Shown: one piece after another, positions 1 through 7,049 of the stretch
Numbering within the stretch: the stretch's first letter is position 1
Layout: each line of letters opens with the position of its first letter
Assembly (NCBI GenBank): GCA_021828345.1
Contig: JAJZJI010000036.1
Coordinates: 1-9,840 of the forward strand
Direction: 5' to 3'
Origin: Microcaldota archaeon
Lineage (GTDB): Archaea; Micrarchaeota; Micrarchaeia; Micrarchaeales; Micrarchaeaceae
Length of the DNA: 9,840 bases
Notes under the pieces: generated by a model
Database searches by the model: none
What the model saw: only the letters and a program-made list of their open reading frames with translations
Told to the model about the DNA's origin: nothing
Translations under genes and position numbers: made by a program

Positions 1-1
1 T

Positions 2-1072
2 ATGAAGAATGTAAGCAATGTAATAGTAAAGGGGGATACCAAAAGTACTGTATGGTTAGACATTGGAATTAGCTGTGATATACGCGTAATACCAAATGAG
101 AGCTTTGGCGCCGCAGAGCAGTATTTTATAGGTAGCAAGGACCATAACGTAGCTATTAGAAAAATTGCAATGAAAAAGGGTTATAAATTAAATGAGTATG
201 GACTTTTTGATGCACATGAAAAAAATATATCTAGCGCTAGCGAGCGTGATATATACAAAAAACTTGGACTTGAGTATGTAAGCCCTGAGATGCGCGAAAA
301 TCGCGGAGAGATAGAACTTGCAGAAAAGAACATGCTGCCTAAAATTGTTAATTATAATGATTTACTAGGGGATATGCACACACATACAAAAGAGACTGAT
401 GGGATTAATAGTATAGAGGAGATGGCAGAATATGCAATGAAAATAGGAAGATCATATATTGCTACGACCAACCACACTAAAAGCCTTAAAATTGCAAATG
501 GAATGAATGAGTTACAATTCAAAAAATATTTTGAGAGAGTCGATGCATTAAATTCGCGCTTTTCTGATAAATTTAGAATATTAAAGGGTGCGGAGGTTGA
601 GATTTTAAAGGATGGTAGCCTTGATTTAAATAGAAAAACGCTTGAAGAGATGGACTGCGTAATCGGCGCAGTTCACATGAATACTAAAATGGATAGTAAT
701 GAGATGACAAAGCGTATGATATGTGCAATCGAATCTGGCTTAATACATATAGTGGCGCACCCGACCGGACGTATAATAAATGAAAGAAACGCATACGCAA
801 TAGATATTGAGAGTGTTGCTGATGCCGCCTATAAGAATAATGTTGCGCTTGAGATAAACGCATATCCTAGCAGGCTAGATCTAAACGACACAAATATAAT
901 GCTTGCATCCAAGTATAATGTAATGTTCTCCATAGGAAGCGACGCACATAGAAAAGAGCATATGGAACTTTTACGATTTGGGATCGGAACTGCAAGGCGC
1001 GGATGGTTAACGGGGAATAGAATTTTAAATACCCATAGCGTTGATGAAGTACTTAAGCTAATAAAAAAGTGA
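2..1072 (+). CDS. polX: PolX family DNA polymerase with PHP domain, C-terminal part (5' partial)
   Basis: This is the C-terminal part of a bacterial/archaeal family X DNA polymerase, a repair and gap-filling enzyme that carries a PHP metal-dependent 3'-5' exonuclease domain. The first residues end the palm: CDIRVIP (residues 25-31) supplies D26, expected to be the third catalytic aspartate. The thumb follows, with ESFGAAEQYFIGSKDHN (33-49) and LNEYG (63-67). The PHP domain spans about 119-356 with a full set of metal ligands: H126 and H128 (DMHTHT), D133, H158, E198, H225, H253 (AHPTGR), D314 and H316 (SDAH). The usual TDHS motif reads TNHT (156-159). Family members have about 570 residues with the PHP domain starting near 335, so roughly 210 residues, including the first two polymerase aspartates, lie left of the window; the ATG at position 2 is internal. 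A glycosyltransferase follows after 4 bases. The family call is very secure; retained polymerase activity cannot be judged from this part. Confidence 0.93.
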   Translation: MKNVSNVIVKGDTKSTVWLDIGISCDIRVIPNESFGAAEQYFIGSKDHNVAIRKIAMKKGYKLNEYGLFDAHEKNISSASERDIYKKLGLEYVSPEMRENRGEIELAEKNMLPKIVNYNDLLGDMHTHTKETDGINSIEEMAEYAMKIGRSYIATTNHTKSLKIANGMNELQFKKYFERVDALNSRFSDKFRILKGAEVEILKDGSLDLNRKTLEEMDCVIGAVHMNTKMDSNEMTKRMICAIESGLIHIVAHPTGRIINERNAYAIDIESVADAAYKNNVALEINAYPSRLDLNDTNIMLASKYNVMFSIGSDAHRKEHMELLRFGIGTARRGWLTGNRILNTHSVDEVLKLIKK

Positions 1073-1073
1073 T
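1069..1073 (+). promoter_or_regulatory. Shine-Dalgarno-like GTGAT supporting the TTG start at 1077
   Basis: GTGAT is complementary to the 3' end of archaeal 16S rRNA (part of GGAGGTGATC) and lies 3 bases before TTG at 1077. It contains the TGA stop codon of the polymerase gene, which suggests translational coupling of the two genes. The match is short, so this is a supporting signal only. Confidence 0.4.
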
Positions 1074-1076
1074 TAA

Positions 1077-2216
1077 TTGAAAATCGCATTTATCTATGAT
1101 TTTGTATATCCATACCATGTTGGAGGTATAGAGCGGATAAATAAGATAGAGTCAGAAACGCTTGCAAAATCAAAAACGTATGAGGTGCATTTCTTCACCA
1201 TGCAATGGAAGGGAATGCAAAAGGAGTTTATTGAAAATAATGTTAATTATCACACATTCGGAAGTGCGACTATAGAGAGCATGTATAGACACAGAAGGCG
1301 CTCTATTAGAAAATCCATAATCTTTAGCATTAGTATGTTTAGGCTCTTTAGATATAGATTTGATGCACTAATAATTGATGAATTTCCATTTACACATATA
1401 ATTCCTATATTAATATATTCAAAAATTTACAATGTGTGCCTTATAATGAGAGTTGCGGAGGTATGGAGCAGAGAGTACTGGATTAATTATGCGGGATTTA
1501 TCTTTGGCAATCTTGGATACTTTCTATCACGCATGGTGGTTAATTCGGCAAATTTGTACATCACAAATTCATCACATAATGCAAAAATGTTACATAATGA
1601 ATTTAATGTAAAACAGAATAAGATCAATGTTTTTACCCCAGTAATTGATTATAAGCTTATGCTAGATGTCAAAAAGAGCTTTAATGGAAATTTTGAATAT
1701 GATGTGTTTTTTGCGGGAAGACTGATAAAAGAGAAGCGACTAGATCTATTTATTGAGATTATAAAAAAAATAAAAGAGAGTAAGCCTAATATACGCGCGA
1801 TAATAGTGGGCGATGGGCCTGAAAGAGTACATATAACCTCTATGATAAAAAAATATAAGCTTGATAAAAATATTAAAATGTTAATGCCAATCAAAGAGAA
1901 TTTTGAACTCTACTCATTAATGTGTAGATCGCATCTGCTCTTAAATATGTCAGAGCGCGAAGGGCTTAGTATGATAACACTAGAGAGCCTTGCCCTTGGA
2001 ACGCCTGCCGTTATACCCGCCAATTCCCCCATACCAAATGAAGTTGGGAGCATGTGTATTAAGGCAGATTTTGATAGTATACCAAATAGAATAATTAAAA
2101 TCATAGAGAGTTATGATAGATCAATATTCATAAAAAATAGCAATAATTTAAAGCGCTTCTACTACTCTGAGATTAACAGCTTTTATACAAAATTATTCAG
2201 AAGAATTTCAGGATAA
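1077..2216 (+). CDS. GT4-like (GT-B fold) family glycosyltransferase
   Basis: A 379-residue glycosyltransferase that probably moves a sugar from a nucleotide-sugar donor to a glycan, lipid or protein acceptor at the inner face of the membrane. The N-terminus (KIAFIYDFVYPYHVGGIER) is the typical first strand and loop of a GT-B enzyme and fixes the TTG start; the next in-frame Met is at residue 42. The C-terminal donor-binding half shows FAGRLIKEKRLDLFIE (from 212), IIVGDGPER (242-250) and the E-x7-E signature, E295 to E303, within SEREGLSMITLESLALGTP. Length is normal for the family. Hydrophobic stretches near 100-125 and 140-165 may be part of the fold or aid membrane contact; there is no clear transmembrane anchor. 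It starts 4 bases after the polymerase stop, so it is probably in the same transcript. Its end overlaps the oppositely oriented HAD gene by 9 bases. Donor and acceptor cannot be assigned; glycosylation of surface proteins or lipids is a guess. Confidence 0.88.
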   Translation: MKIAFIYDFVYPYHVGGIERINKIESETLAKSKTYEVHFFTMQWKGMQKEFIENNVNYHTFGSATIESMYRHRRRSIRKSIIFSISMFRLFRYRFDALIIDEFPFTHIIPILIYSKIYNVCLIMRVAEVWSREYWINYAGFIFGNLGYFLSRMVVNSANLYITNSSHNAKMLHNEFNVKQNKINVFTPVIDYKLMLDVKKSFNGNFEYDVFFAGRLIKEKRLDLFIEIIKKIKESKPNIRAIIVGDGPERVHITSMIKKYKLDKNIKMLMPIKENFELYSLMCRSHLLLNMSEREGLSMITLESLALGTPAVIPANSPIPNEVGSMCIKADFDSIPNRIIKIIESYDRSIFIKNSNNLKRFYYSEINSFYTKLFRRISG

Positions 2217-2846
2217 TTTATCATTATGCAGCGCTAGTACAAAACTATCTATATCTTTAAATAAATATGTTGGATGCTCGGCTGCCAATGTTTCATAGTT
2301 ATCAAACCCGGACGCTATTGCACATGAGTCTATACCCGCCTTTTTAGCGGTAACTATATCATCTGCCATATCCCCCACATAAAGAGCACGCATCTTATGT
2401 ATATTCTCAGATTTTAGTATCAATTTTATACCATTAGGCGATGGTTTTAGTGCGCCTATATCCTGCGCAGATACAAATATCTTAAAAAATTTATCCACAT
2501 TTAATGAACGCATCTCTCGTTTAACGCGCCACTTTGCGCCGTTTGTAAAGAGCGCAAGCTTCTTTTTAGAAAGTGCATTCAAAAGAGATAATGAGTCGTC
2601 TTGCAGTTTTGGACGCAGTATAAATACCAATGGATCTAGTAGATATCTAAATCGCTCCTCCCTGCTCTGCTCTTTTATCTCTATTTTATGAAGCTGTGTA
2701 TTATTTAACGTTTCAATTTTATGCGATTTTTTGCGTTTCCAGAGAGGATTTTTCAATTCATTTAATTTATTTAAAAGCTTTATTTTAACTATTGTGCCAT
2801 CCCAATCAAATATAAACAGTGAATATTTATTGTATATGTTATCCAT
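2208..2846 (-). CDS. HAD superfamily hydrolase, phosphoglycolate phosphatase-like
   Basis: A 212-residue haloacid dehalogenase-type phosphatase. All four HAD motifs are present in order: motif I FDWDGT (13-18; nucleophile D14 and acid/base D16), motif II TNG (101-103), motif III lysine K134 in ALKPSP, and motif IV GDMADD (158-163; Mg-binding D162/D163 region). The insert between motifs I and II (about 20-95) is a helical C1-type cap, as in phosphoglycolate and pyrophosphate phosphatases, and is unusually rich in lysine and arginine at 32-66. Length and layout fit the HAD-IA group, but substrate cannot be read from sequence. The ATG at 2846 is preceded by GTGAT with a 5-base gap. It lies 86 bases downstream of leuS on the same strand; a TATA-like sequence in that gap suggests its own promoter, though read-through from leuS is possible. 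Its 3' end overlaps the glycosyltransferase tail to tail. Confidence 0.87.
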   Translation of the reverse strand: MDNIYNKYSLFIFDWDGTIVKIKLLNKLNELKNPLWKRKKSHKIETLNNTQLHKIEIKEQSREERFRYLLDPLVFILRPKLQDDSLSLLNALSKKKLALFTNGAKWRVKREMRSLNVDKFFKIFVSAQDIGALKPSPNGIKLILKSENIHKMRALYVGDMADDIVTAKKAGIDSCAIASGFDNYETLAAEHPTYLFKDIDSFVLALHNDKLS

Positions 2847-2851
2847 TACAA

Positions 2852-2856
2852 ATCAC
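2852..2856 (-). promoter_or_regulatory. Shine-Dalgarno-like GTGAT for the HAD hydrolase
   Basis: On the minus strand GTGAT lies 5 bases before the ATG at 2846. It matches the same portion of the anti-Shine-Dalgarno complement seen before the glycosyltransferase, which supports the chosen start. Confidence 0.4.
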
Positions 2857-2872
2857 AGCTCAGATCAAAATT

Positions 2873-2901
2873 ATTAATTTAACTACCATTTTAGTTATTA
2901 A
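2873..2901. repeat. Imperfect inverted repeat between leuS and the HAD gene
   Basis: The arms ATTAA-(tt)-TAACTA and TAGTTA-TTAAT can pair around a short loop, with a 2-base bulge on one side. It lies downstream of the leuS stop and about where HAD transcription would start if the TATA-like sequence at 2906-2920 is used. It could be a weak leuS terminator, an operator, or chance in AT-rich DNA. Confidence 0.3.
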
Positions 2902-2905
2902 TCAA

Positions 2906-2920
2906 CATATAAACTATAAA
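2906..2920 (-). promoter_or_regulatory. Possible TATA box region for the HAD hydrolase gene
   Basis: Read on the minus strand this is TTTATAG followed by TTTATATG, two overlapping archaeal TATA-like sequences about 60-75 bases before the HAD start. Transcription would begin near 2885, leaving a leader of about 40 bases. In such AT-rich DNA the match is weak evidence. Confidence 0.3.
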
Positions 2921-2932
2921 TAATATTAATTA

Positions 2933-5767
2933 TTAACTCCACTCCAAAGAGATGCTAGGCTTATTTGGAAGCGCTCTTGCTGCTCTTGGATTTTGAGATT
3001 CGCCCTCTTTTTCTATATGAATATTCTCGCAATTTAGCTCCTTTTTTATATAGCTGCATGCATCCTTAAAATAATTATATAATAATTCCGAATTTATGTC
3101 TTTTAACGCCATTAATTCCATTGGATTCTTAAATTGCGATAGATACTTTGCAGCGCGCTCCTTATCCTTTTGATCCATTGAGGATATCACTTCAGACATC
3201 TTGCGCTTTGATACAAGCTCATTATAAGCATCAAATTTCCATTGATCTGCAATTATTAGTGATATCTTTGATAACTTCTTTTTTTGATTCTGCTCCATCT
3301 TTGAGGTTAATGCAATAGCATTTCTCATATCAGATATTGTATCCTCTATTATTTTCTCCTCATGCTCTACTTCTACACTTGCCATTGAGTTATCGGGCTC
3401 TGGCCAGCTCTCCTTTATCAGCATGCTGCTATTACCAAGCATGCTCCAAAATTCCTCACATATATGAGGCATTATAGGGGATAGCATTTTAACCACACCA
3501 GATATGAAATCTGTCAATACAAGCTTATTTGAACCTTTTCTATCTGTATAATGTTTTATCTCAGATAGCGAGCCATAGAATAGTCCATTAAATGCATCAC
3601 CAAATCTAAACTCCTCCATATTCTGTGTGACCTCCATTATCTTCGAATTTAATCTTGAATAGAGCCAGAAGTCTATTGGTTTTAGCTCCTTACTCTCATA
3701 GCTATCAAGCTCAGATATTATATTTTTAAACTGTTCGAACTTTTGCAGCATCACATTTGCTGAAAGATCTGTAAAATTCGAATCTGAATCTATATTTACG
3801 CTACCTATTATAACAGCGCGCAATACATCTGAACCATATGCTACTCTAACACGATGCAGAGGTATTGTATTTCTTAGGCTCTTGCTCATCTTCTGCCCTT
3901 CGTACATAAGCAATGCATTTGCCACTATCTGCTTTGGCCAGTACTCCTTTTTGAATATACCCACATTATTGAATATATACATTATAAGATGATTGTATAT
4001 TAGATCAGAACCCGAGTGCCTTGATGTATTCTTATACCAATATTCATATGACTCCCTTGAGCGTTTTAATACATATGCGCTTATACCCGTCGCCTTTGAT
4101 ACCTGCTCTATATCTTTACTGCCATTAAAAACATAATCAAAGAACTCTATTTTTAATGAATCTGCAGATATATTTGCACTTCTTAGTATATTTATCACTG
4201 TATAAAATGCCATATATATCGTAGAATCTGATAGCGACTCTATTATATGCTCTTTATTAAATGGAAATTTAGTGCCAAGCCCTTCCGCCCTCTCGGTTGC
4301 GCGCTCTTCTATCCAATCTATTACCCTCTGATAGGTTAAGCGCGTTTTTTCTGGATATAATTTCATGGTTGAGAGATGTGCAAGCACATTATCCTTCCAT
4401 TTTTTATCGCCATAATTTATAAACCATTGATCATCAACTACCTTTACTATAACAATAGTGCCACATCTGCACTTGACAACCTCATCATTTGCAAGTACGT
4501 ATATTAATATGGCATTTTTAGATTCTATTAGATCATTACGTATAAGATTGCGCGCCTGCATCTCCTTCATATTTGCATATCTTCCAGATATCATAACTCC
4601 GCTATGCGCTTCATCTTTATATAGCTCCTTTGTTGCCATCTCCACTATCTCGCTTGAATTATTGTCTATTGACCAATTATGTTTTTTAAGATATATTAGA
4701 GCTGGAGATTGATTATCATTTTTATCTAAATTATCCATTCGTATAACAGACTTATATGGCTCTTTTGGCACATCTATACCTAGAATCTCTATTGCTTTTA
4801 ATGTAGAATAATCAAATGGAGCATGTGCAGGAACGGACATCACAACACCTGTACCAAAATCGGGCTTGACAAAGCGCCCAGGAAGTACAGGTATATCCTC
4901 ATTTGTTAATGGATTTGTAGCAATCTTATTTATCAAATCCGATCCTTTTACCTCCTCTATTATCTTAACACTCATCTGATAGGATAGTGGAGCGACCATA
5001 TCTCTTGATACGTATGCCTTAAATTTATCAAGCTCTACTAATGCATATTCCGCATCCGGATTTACAAAAAGATTTGTAGTACCCTCTATTGTTTCTGGAC
5101 GAAATGTCGCGCAGACAAAGAAGTTATTAGTATTCTTTTCCTTGAATTTTATACCCACTATTTTTTCTATCTCAGGTTGCACATCCCCTTTCGTATCATG
5201 CTGCCCCACAGCGTTATTCTCATTTGTGCACCAACCGACAGGATGCGCACCCTGCGTTAGATAGCCAAGCTCTTTTAATTTATAGAACTGCCATTCCACC
5301 ATTTTACTAAAGAGGGGATCTATCGAATCGAATGCTCTTCTCCAATCAACGCTAAAGCCGCATGCCTTAAATTCACGCTCAAATTCATTCTTGAAATATT
5401 CGGCTATAAAATATGGATCAATCATTTTAGGTATTACCGACTTATCCACATCATATACATCTATAAAATCATTTATAAGATCCTGATCATTTGCCACCAT
5501 TCGCTTTGCTATGCCAAGTATCGGAGTACCAGTTTTGTGAAATGCTATTGGAAATAGTACGTTATAGCCACGCATACGCATATATCTTGCATATACATCT
5601 GCCGTTCCATATGTTCTAAAATGCCCTATATGCGGTGGTGAGTTAACATATGACATTGCAACGGTTACCATAATCTCCTTCTTTTCCGATGGCTCAGATT
5701 CAAAGAAGGTGCTCTCCGCCCATGCCTTTTGCCATTTTTCCTCAATTTTTTTATGATCTACAACCAT
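2933..5767 (-). CDS. leuS: Leucyl-tRNA synthetase, archaeal/eukaryal type
   Basis: A 944-residue cytosolic class Ia aminoacyl-tRNA synthetase that activates leucine with ATP and charges tRNA-Leu. The HIGH signature is perfect at 46-49 (PPHIGHF), and KMSKS is at 626-630 in EGQKMSKS. The CP1 editing domain between them is intact: the threonine-rich TFRPET (221-226), the GTGVV loop (305-309) and VPAHAPFDY with D319, the conserved aspartate for hydrolysing mischarged tRNA. KCRCG (432-436) and VDDQWFINYG (444-453) follow, then DWIEERATERAEGLGT (484-499), all characteristic of the archaeal form. An anticodon-binding helical domain follows KMSKS, and the protein ends with the archaeal C-terminal extension. 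Length is normal for archaeal LeuRS. The ATG start is preceded by a TATA box 46 bases upstream and only a weak GTG as ribosome site. The gene is divergent from the prepilin peptidase. No defect was seen. Confidence 0.98.
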   Translation of the reverse strand: MVVDHKKIEEKWQKAWAESTFFESEPSEKKEIMVTVAMSYVNSPPHIGHFRTYGTADVYARYMRMRGYNVLFPIAFHKTGTPILGIAKRMVANDQDLINDFIDVYDVDKSVIPKMIDPYFIAEYFKNEFEREFKACGFSVDWRRAFDSIDPLFSKMVEWQFYKLKELGYLTQGAHPVGWCTNENNAVGQHDTKGDVQPEIEKIVGIKFKEKNTNNFFVCATFRPETIEGTTNLFVNPDAEYALVELDKFKAYVSRDMVAPLSYQMSVKIIEEVKGSDLINKIATNPLTNEDIPVLPGRFVKPDFGTGVVMSVPAHAPFDYSTLKAIEILGIDVPKEPYKSVIRMDNLDKNDNQSPALIYLKKHNWSIDNNSSEIVEMATKELYKDEAHSGVMISGRYANMKEMQARNLIRNDLIESKNAILIYVLANDEVVKCRCGTIVIVKVVDDQWFINYGDKKWKDNVLAHLSTMKLYPEKTRLTYQRVIDWIEERATERAEGLGTKFPFNKEHIIESLSDSTIYMAFYTVINILRSANISADSLKIEFFDYVFNGSKDIEQVSKATGISAYVLKRSRESYEYWYKNTSRHSGSDLIYNHLIMYIFNNVGIFKKEYWPKQIVANALLMYEGQKMSKSLRNTIPLHRVRVAYGSDVLRAVIIGSVNIDSDSNFTDLSANVMLQKFEQFKNIISELDSYESKELKPIDFWLYSRLNSKIMEVTQNMEEFRFGDAFNGLFYGSLSEIKHYTDRKGSNKLVLTDFISGVVKMLSPIMPHICEEFWSMLGNSSMLIKESWPEPDNSMASVEVEHEEKIIEDTISDMRNAIALTSKMEQNQKKKLSKISLIIADQWKFDAYNELVSKRKMSEVISSMDQKDKERAAKYLSQFKNPMELMALKDINSELLYNYFKDACSYIKKELNCENIHIEKEGESQNPRAARALPNKPSISLEWS

Positions 5768-5787
5768 CCTAACACATCTTTAAAGCG

Positions 5788-5794
5788 GCGTTAA
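5788..5794 (+). repeat. GCGTTAA heptamer near the expected leuS transcription start
   Basis: The first of three copies of GCGTTAA/TTAACGC in the 5768-6004 divergent region. It coincides with the predicted leuS start site, 25-30 bases downstream of the leuS TATA box, a position where a bound protein could block initiation. A role as a binding site is inferred. Confidence 0.3.
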
Positions 5795-5812
5795 TTTATG
5801 GCAATTTTACGG

Positions 5813-5820
5813 TTATATAA
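5813..5820 (-). promoter_or_regulatory. Likely TATA box of leuS
   Basis: TTATATAA, on the minus strand preceded by the A-rich ACAAACA as a possible BRE, lies 46 bases upstream of the leuS ATG. It predicts a transcription start near 5791 and a leader of about 24 bases, a normal archaeal arrangement. The element itself is palindromic; direction comes from its flanks and distance to leuS. Confidence 0.5.
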
Positions 5821-5893
5821 TGTTTGTGGCATTATATTATGGTATTGCCGCACTGCATCAATTTTATTAATTTTAATTCTAATATACATCTAT

Positions 5894-5923
5894 GCGTTAA
5901 CTATCTTATTAACATATTAACGC
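5894..5923. promoter_or_regulatory. Inverted repeat GCGTTAA-N16-TTAACGC, candidate operator
   Basis: Perfect 7-base arms at 5894-5900 and 5917-5923, centres 23 bases apart (about two helical turns), with an extra inner TTAAC at 5909-5913. The right arm abuts the TATA box at 5924, covering the BRE where TFB binds, so an occupying protein would directly affect the prepilin peptidase promoter. A third heptamer copy lies at 5788. The same heptamer also occurs inside coding sequence (2521-2527, 3103-3109), so it is not exclusive to promoters. Confidence 0.4.
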
Positions 5924-5934
5924 TTATATATATT
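5924..5934 (+). promoter_or_regulatory. Likely TATA box of the prepilin peptidase gene
   Basis: TTATATATATT lies 81-99 bases before the two candidate start codons (6005, 6023) and predicts a transcription start near 5955. A second, poorer element, TTTATCTT at 5981-5988, would give a nearly leaderless transcript beginning around 6008; that would favour the ATG at 6023. Confidence 0.4.
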
Positions 5935-6004
5935 GCGATAGATTATCTCTTTGTTTTAGTGTAATGTTTCATTTTAATGATTTATCTTATCTGTTGTATC
6001 TATT

Positions 6005-6901
6005 ATGATAATTGGTGCATATATGGAGCTGCTTTTAATTGAGGAGATTTTAGTTGTTTTAATATCGCTGCTCTATATGTTATATGACATATTTAACAAT
6101 AGAAACGTTCCTAGCATTGTGGTATATGCGACTATATTTATAGCAGTAGTTATGACACTTTTAAATTGGAATCTATATTATATTGTTGAGAGTTTTGTTA
6201 TAGCAATATTAATAGTAATATTTGGCTATTTTGCGCTATATAAGGCTGGAAGCTTAGGTCTTGGCGATATACTTGAATTTGCTGCTATATCAATGCTTCT
6301 AACAGTTCAATCGGCTCCTATAATATCCCAGAATGTTCAGTATGGTATACCATTTGTTATATCCATATTAATAGGAAGTGGCATATCGGCCCTAATTCTT
6401 GTACCTCTATATTATATACCAAAAGCGATTAAAAAGATCAATCATTCAATCTTAAATGATGTTACCAAAAGCGCAAAATTAAAATCCATCACTGCTGGCG
6501 TATCATATATTGTCTTAATTGGCGTTTTGGTTGCTGTTAATTTTATAGGCATTTGGGGTGTTCTGCTTTTAGGTCTACTTATGCTTGGTTCCATATTTAC
6601 AATACTCTTTGAAAAACCTATGACAAAGGCAATGATAATAAATGCAAAGGTATCTGAAATAGAGGAGGATGATATAATAGCACTTAACATGCTTGATAAG
6701 AAGACTATAAGAACAATAAAAAAATATGTTCCAGATTTTGGCGGACTTGTTACAGAAAAGATGATAAATGAGATTAAGAAAAAAGAGCCTCATTTAAGAT
6801 TGCCAACCTATAAGAATGCAATACCTTTTGCTGTCTTTATTTTCATAGGATGCGTAATATCATTGCTCTTTGGAAATCTATTTCTCATTGTCTTTAGATA
6901 A
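6005..6901 (+). CDS. A24 family prepilin peptidase (archaeal FlaK/PibD-like)
   Basis: A 298-residue integral membrane aspartyl protease of the type expected to remove class III signal peptides from archaeal pilins, archaellins or related surface proteins. The two catalytic aspartates are visible: D28 in LYDIFNNRNVPS, just after the first membrane helix, and D88 in the GxGD motif GLGDI (85-89). Hydrophobic helices lie near 10-26, 37-53, 60-78, 90-103, 115-138, 165-180, 184-202 and 272-296. A charged loop of about 70 residues (203-271, rich in Lys/Glu/Asp) precedes the last helix and makes the protein longer than a minimal FlaK. The ATG at 6005 gives the longest form, but the in-frame ATG at 6023 has GGTG 5 bases upstream and may be the true start, shortening the protein by six residues. 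It is divergent from leuS and convergent with the surface protein gene. No pilin substrate is visible in the window. Confidence 0.85.
   Translation: MIIGAYMELLLIEEILVVLISLLYMLYDIFNNRNVPSIVVYATIFIAVVMTLLNWNLYYIVESFVIAILIVIFGYFALYKAGSLGLGDILEFAAISMLLTVQSAPIISQNVQYGIPFVISILIGSGISALILVPLYYIPKAIKKINHSILNDVTKSAKLKSITAGVSYIVLIGVLVAVNFIGIWGVLLLGLLMLGSIFTILFEKPMTKAMIINAKVSEIEEDDIIALNMLDKKTIRTIKKYVPDFGGLVTEKMINEIKKKEPHLRLPTYKNAIPFAVFIFIGCVISLLFGNLFLIVFR
6014..6017 (+). promoter_or_regulatory. GGTG ribosome site favouring the start at 6023
   Basis: GGTG fits the anti-Shine-Dalgarno sequence and lies 5 bases before ATG 6023, in the same register as GTGAT before the glycosyltransferase. No comparable signal precedes ATG 6005, so the shorter protein start is a real alternative. 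Confidence 0.4.
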
Positions 6902-6919
6902 AGGCATCGAAGATTTAAA

Positions 6920-6950
6920 TATGTCACTACACTGACATAATTTGTATATT
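6920..6950 (+). terminator. Hairpin plus T-rich tract after the prepilin peptidase
   Basis: TATGTCA (6920-6926) and TGACATA (6933-6939) form a perfect 7-base stem with a 6-base loop, 18 bases after the stop codon, followed by the T-rich AATTTGTATATTTT. It is the best terminator candidate in the window. Archaea often end transcripts at T tracts alone, so the stem may be secondary. Confidence 0.45.
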
Positions 6951-6953
6951 TTA

Positions 6954-7029
6954 AGTCATTTGACTGACTGATGCAATATTAGAAACAACATAAACCCAGT
7001 GGTTGCATTTACAAAATTAAAATTATAAT
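6954..7029. other. Convergent intergenic segment with small inverted repeats
   Basis: The rest of the 148-base convergent gap has no gene. It holds AGTCA-TT-TGACT (6954-6965), the pair ATGCAA (6971-6976)/TTGCAT (7003-7008), and AACC-CAGT-GGTT (6993-7004). The A-rich 7013-7029 reads on the minus strand as ATTATAATTTTAATTTT, a plausible T-tract terminator for the surface protein gene. All are weak individually. Confidence 0.3.
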
Positions 7030-7049
7030 CTACAATAAATAATCAATAT

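Noticed and set aside
2..4. ATG at position 2 as the true start of the PHP protein
   Set aside because: The following residues are the end of a PolX palm and a full thumb domain, so the gene must begin left of the window.
4458..4712. Plus-strand open frame of 84 codons inside leuS
   Set aside because: It is antisense to well-conserved leuS sequence and shows no recognisable motif.
5768..6004. A tRNA or small RNA gene in the leuS upstream region
   Set aside because: No cloverleaf, T-loop GTTCGA-like motif or GC-rich stem was seen; TATA boxes and heptamers explain the region better.
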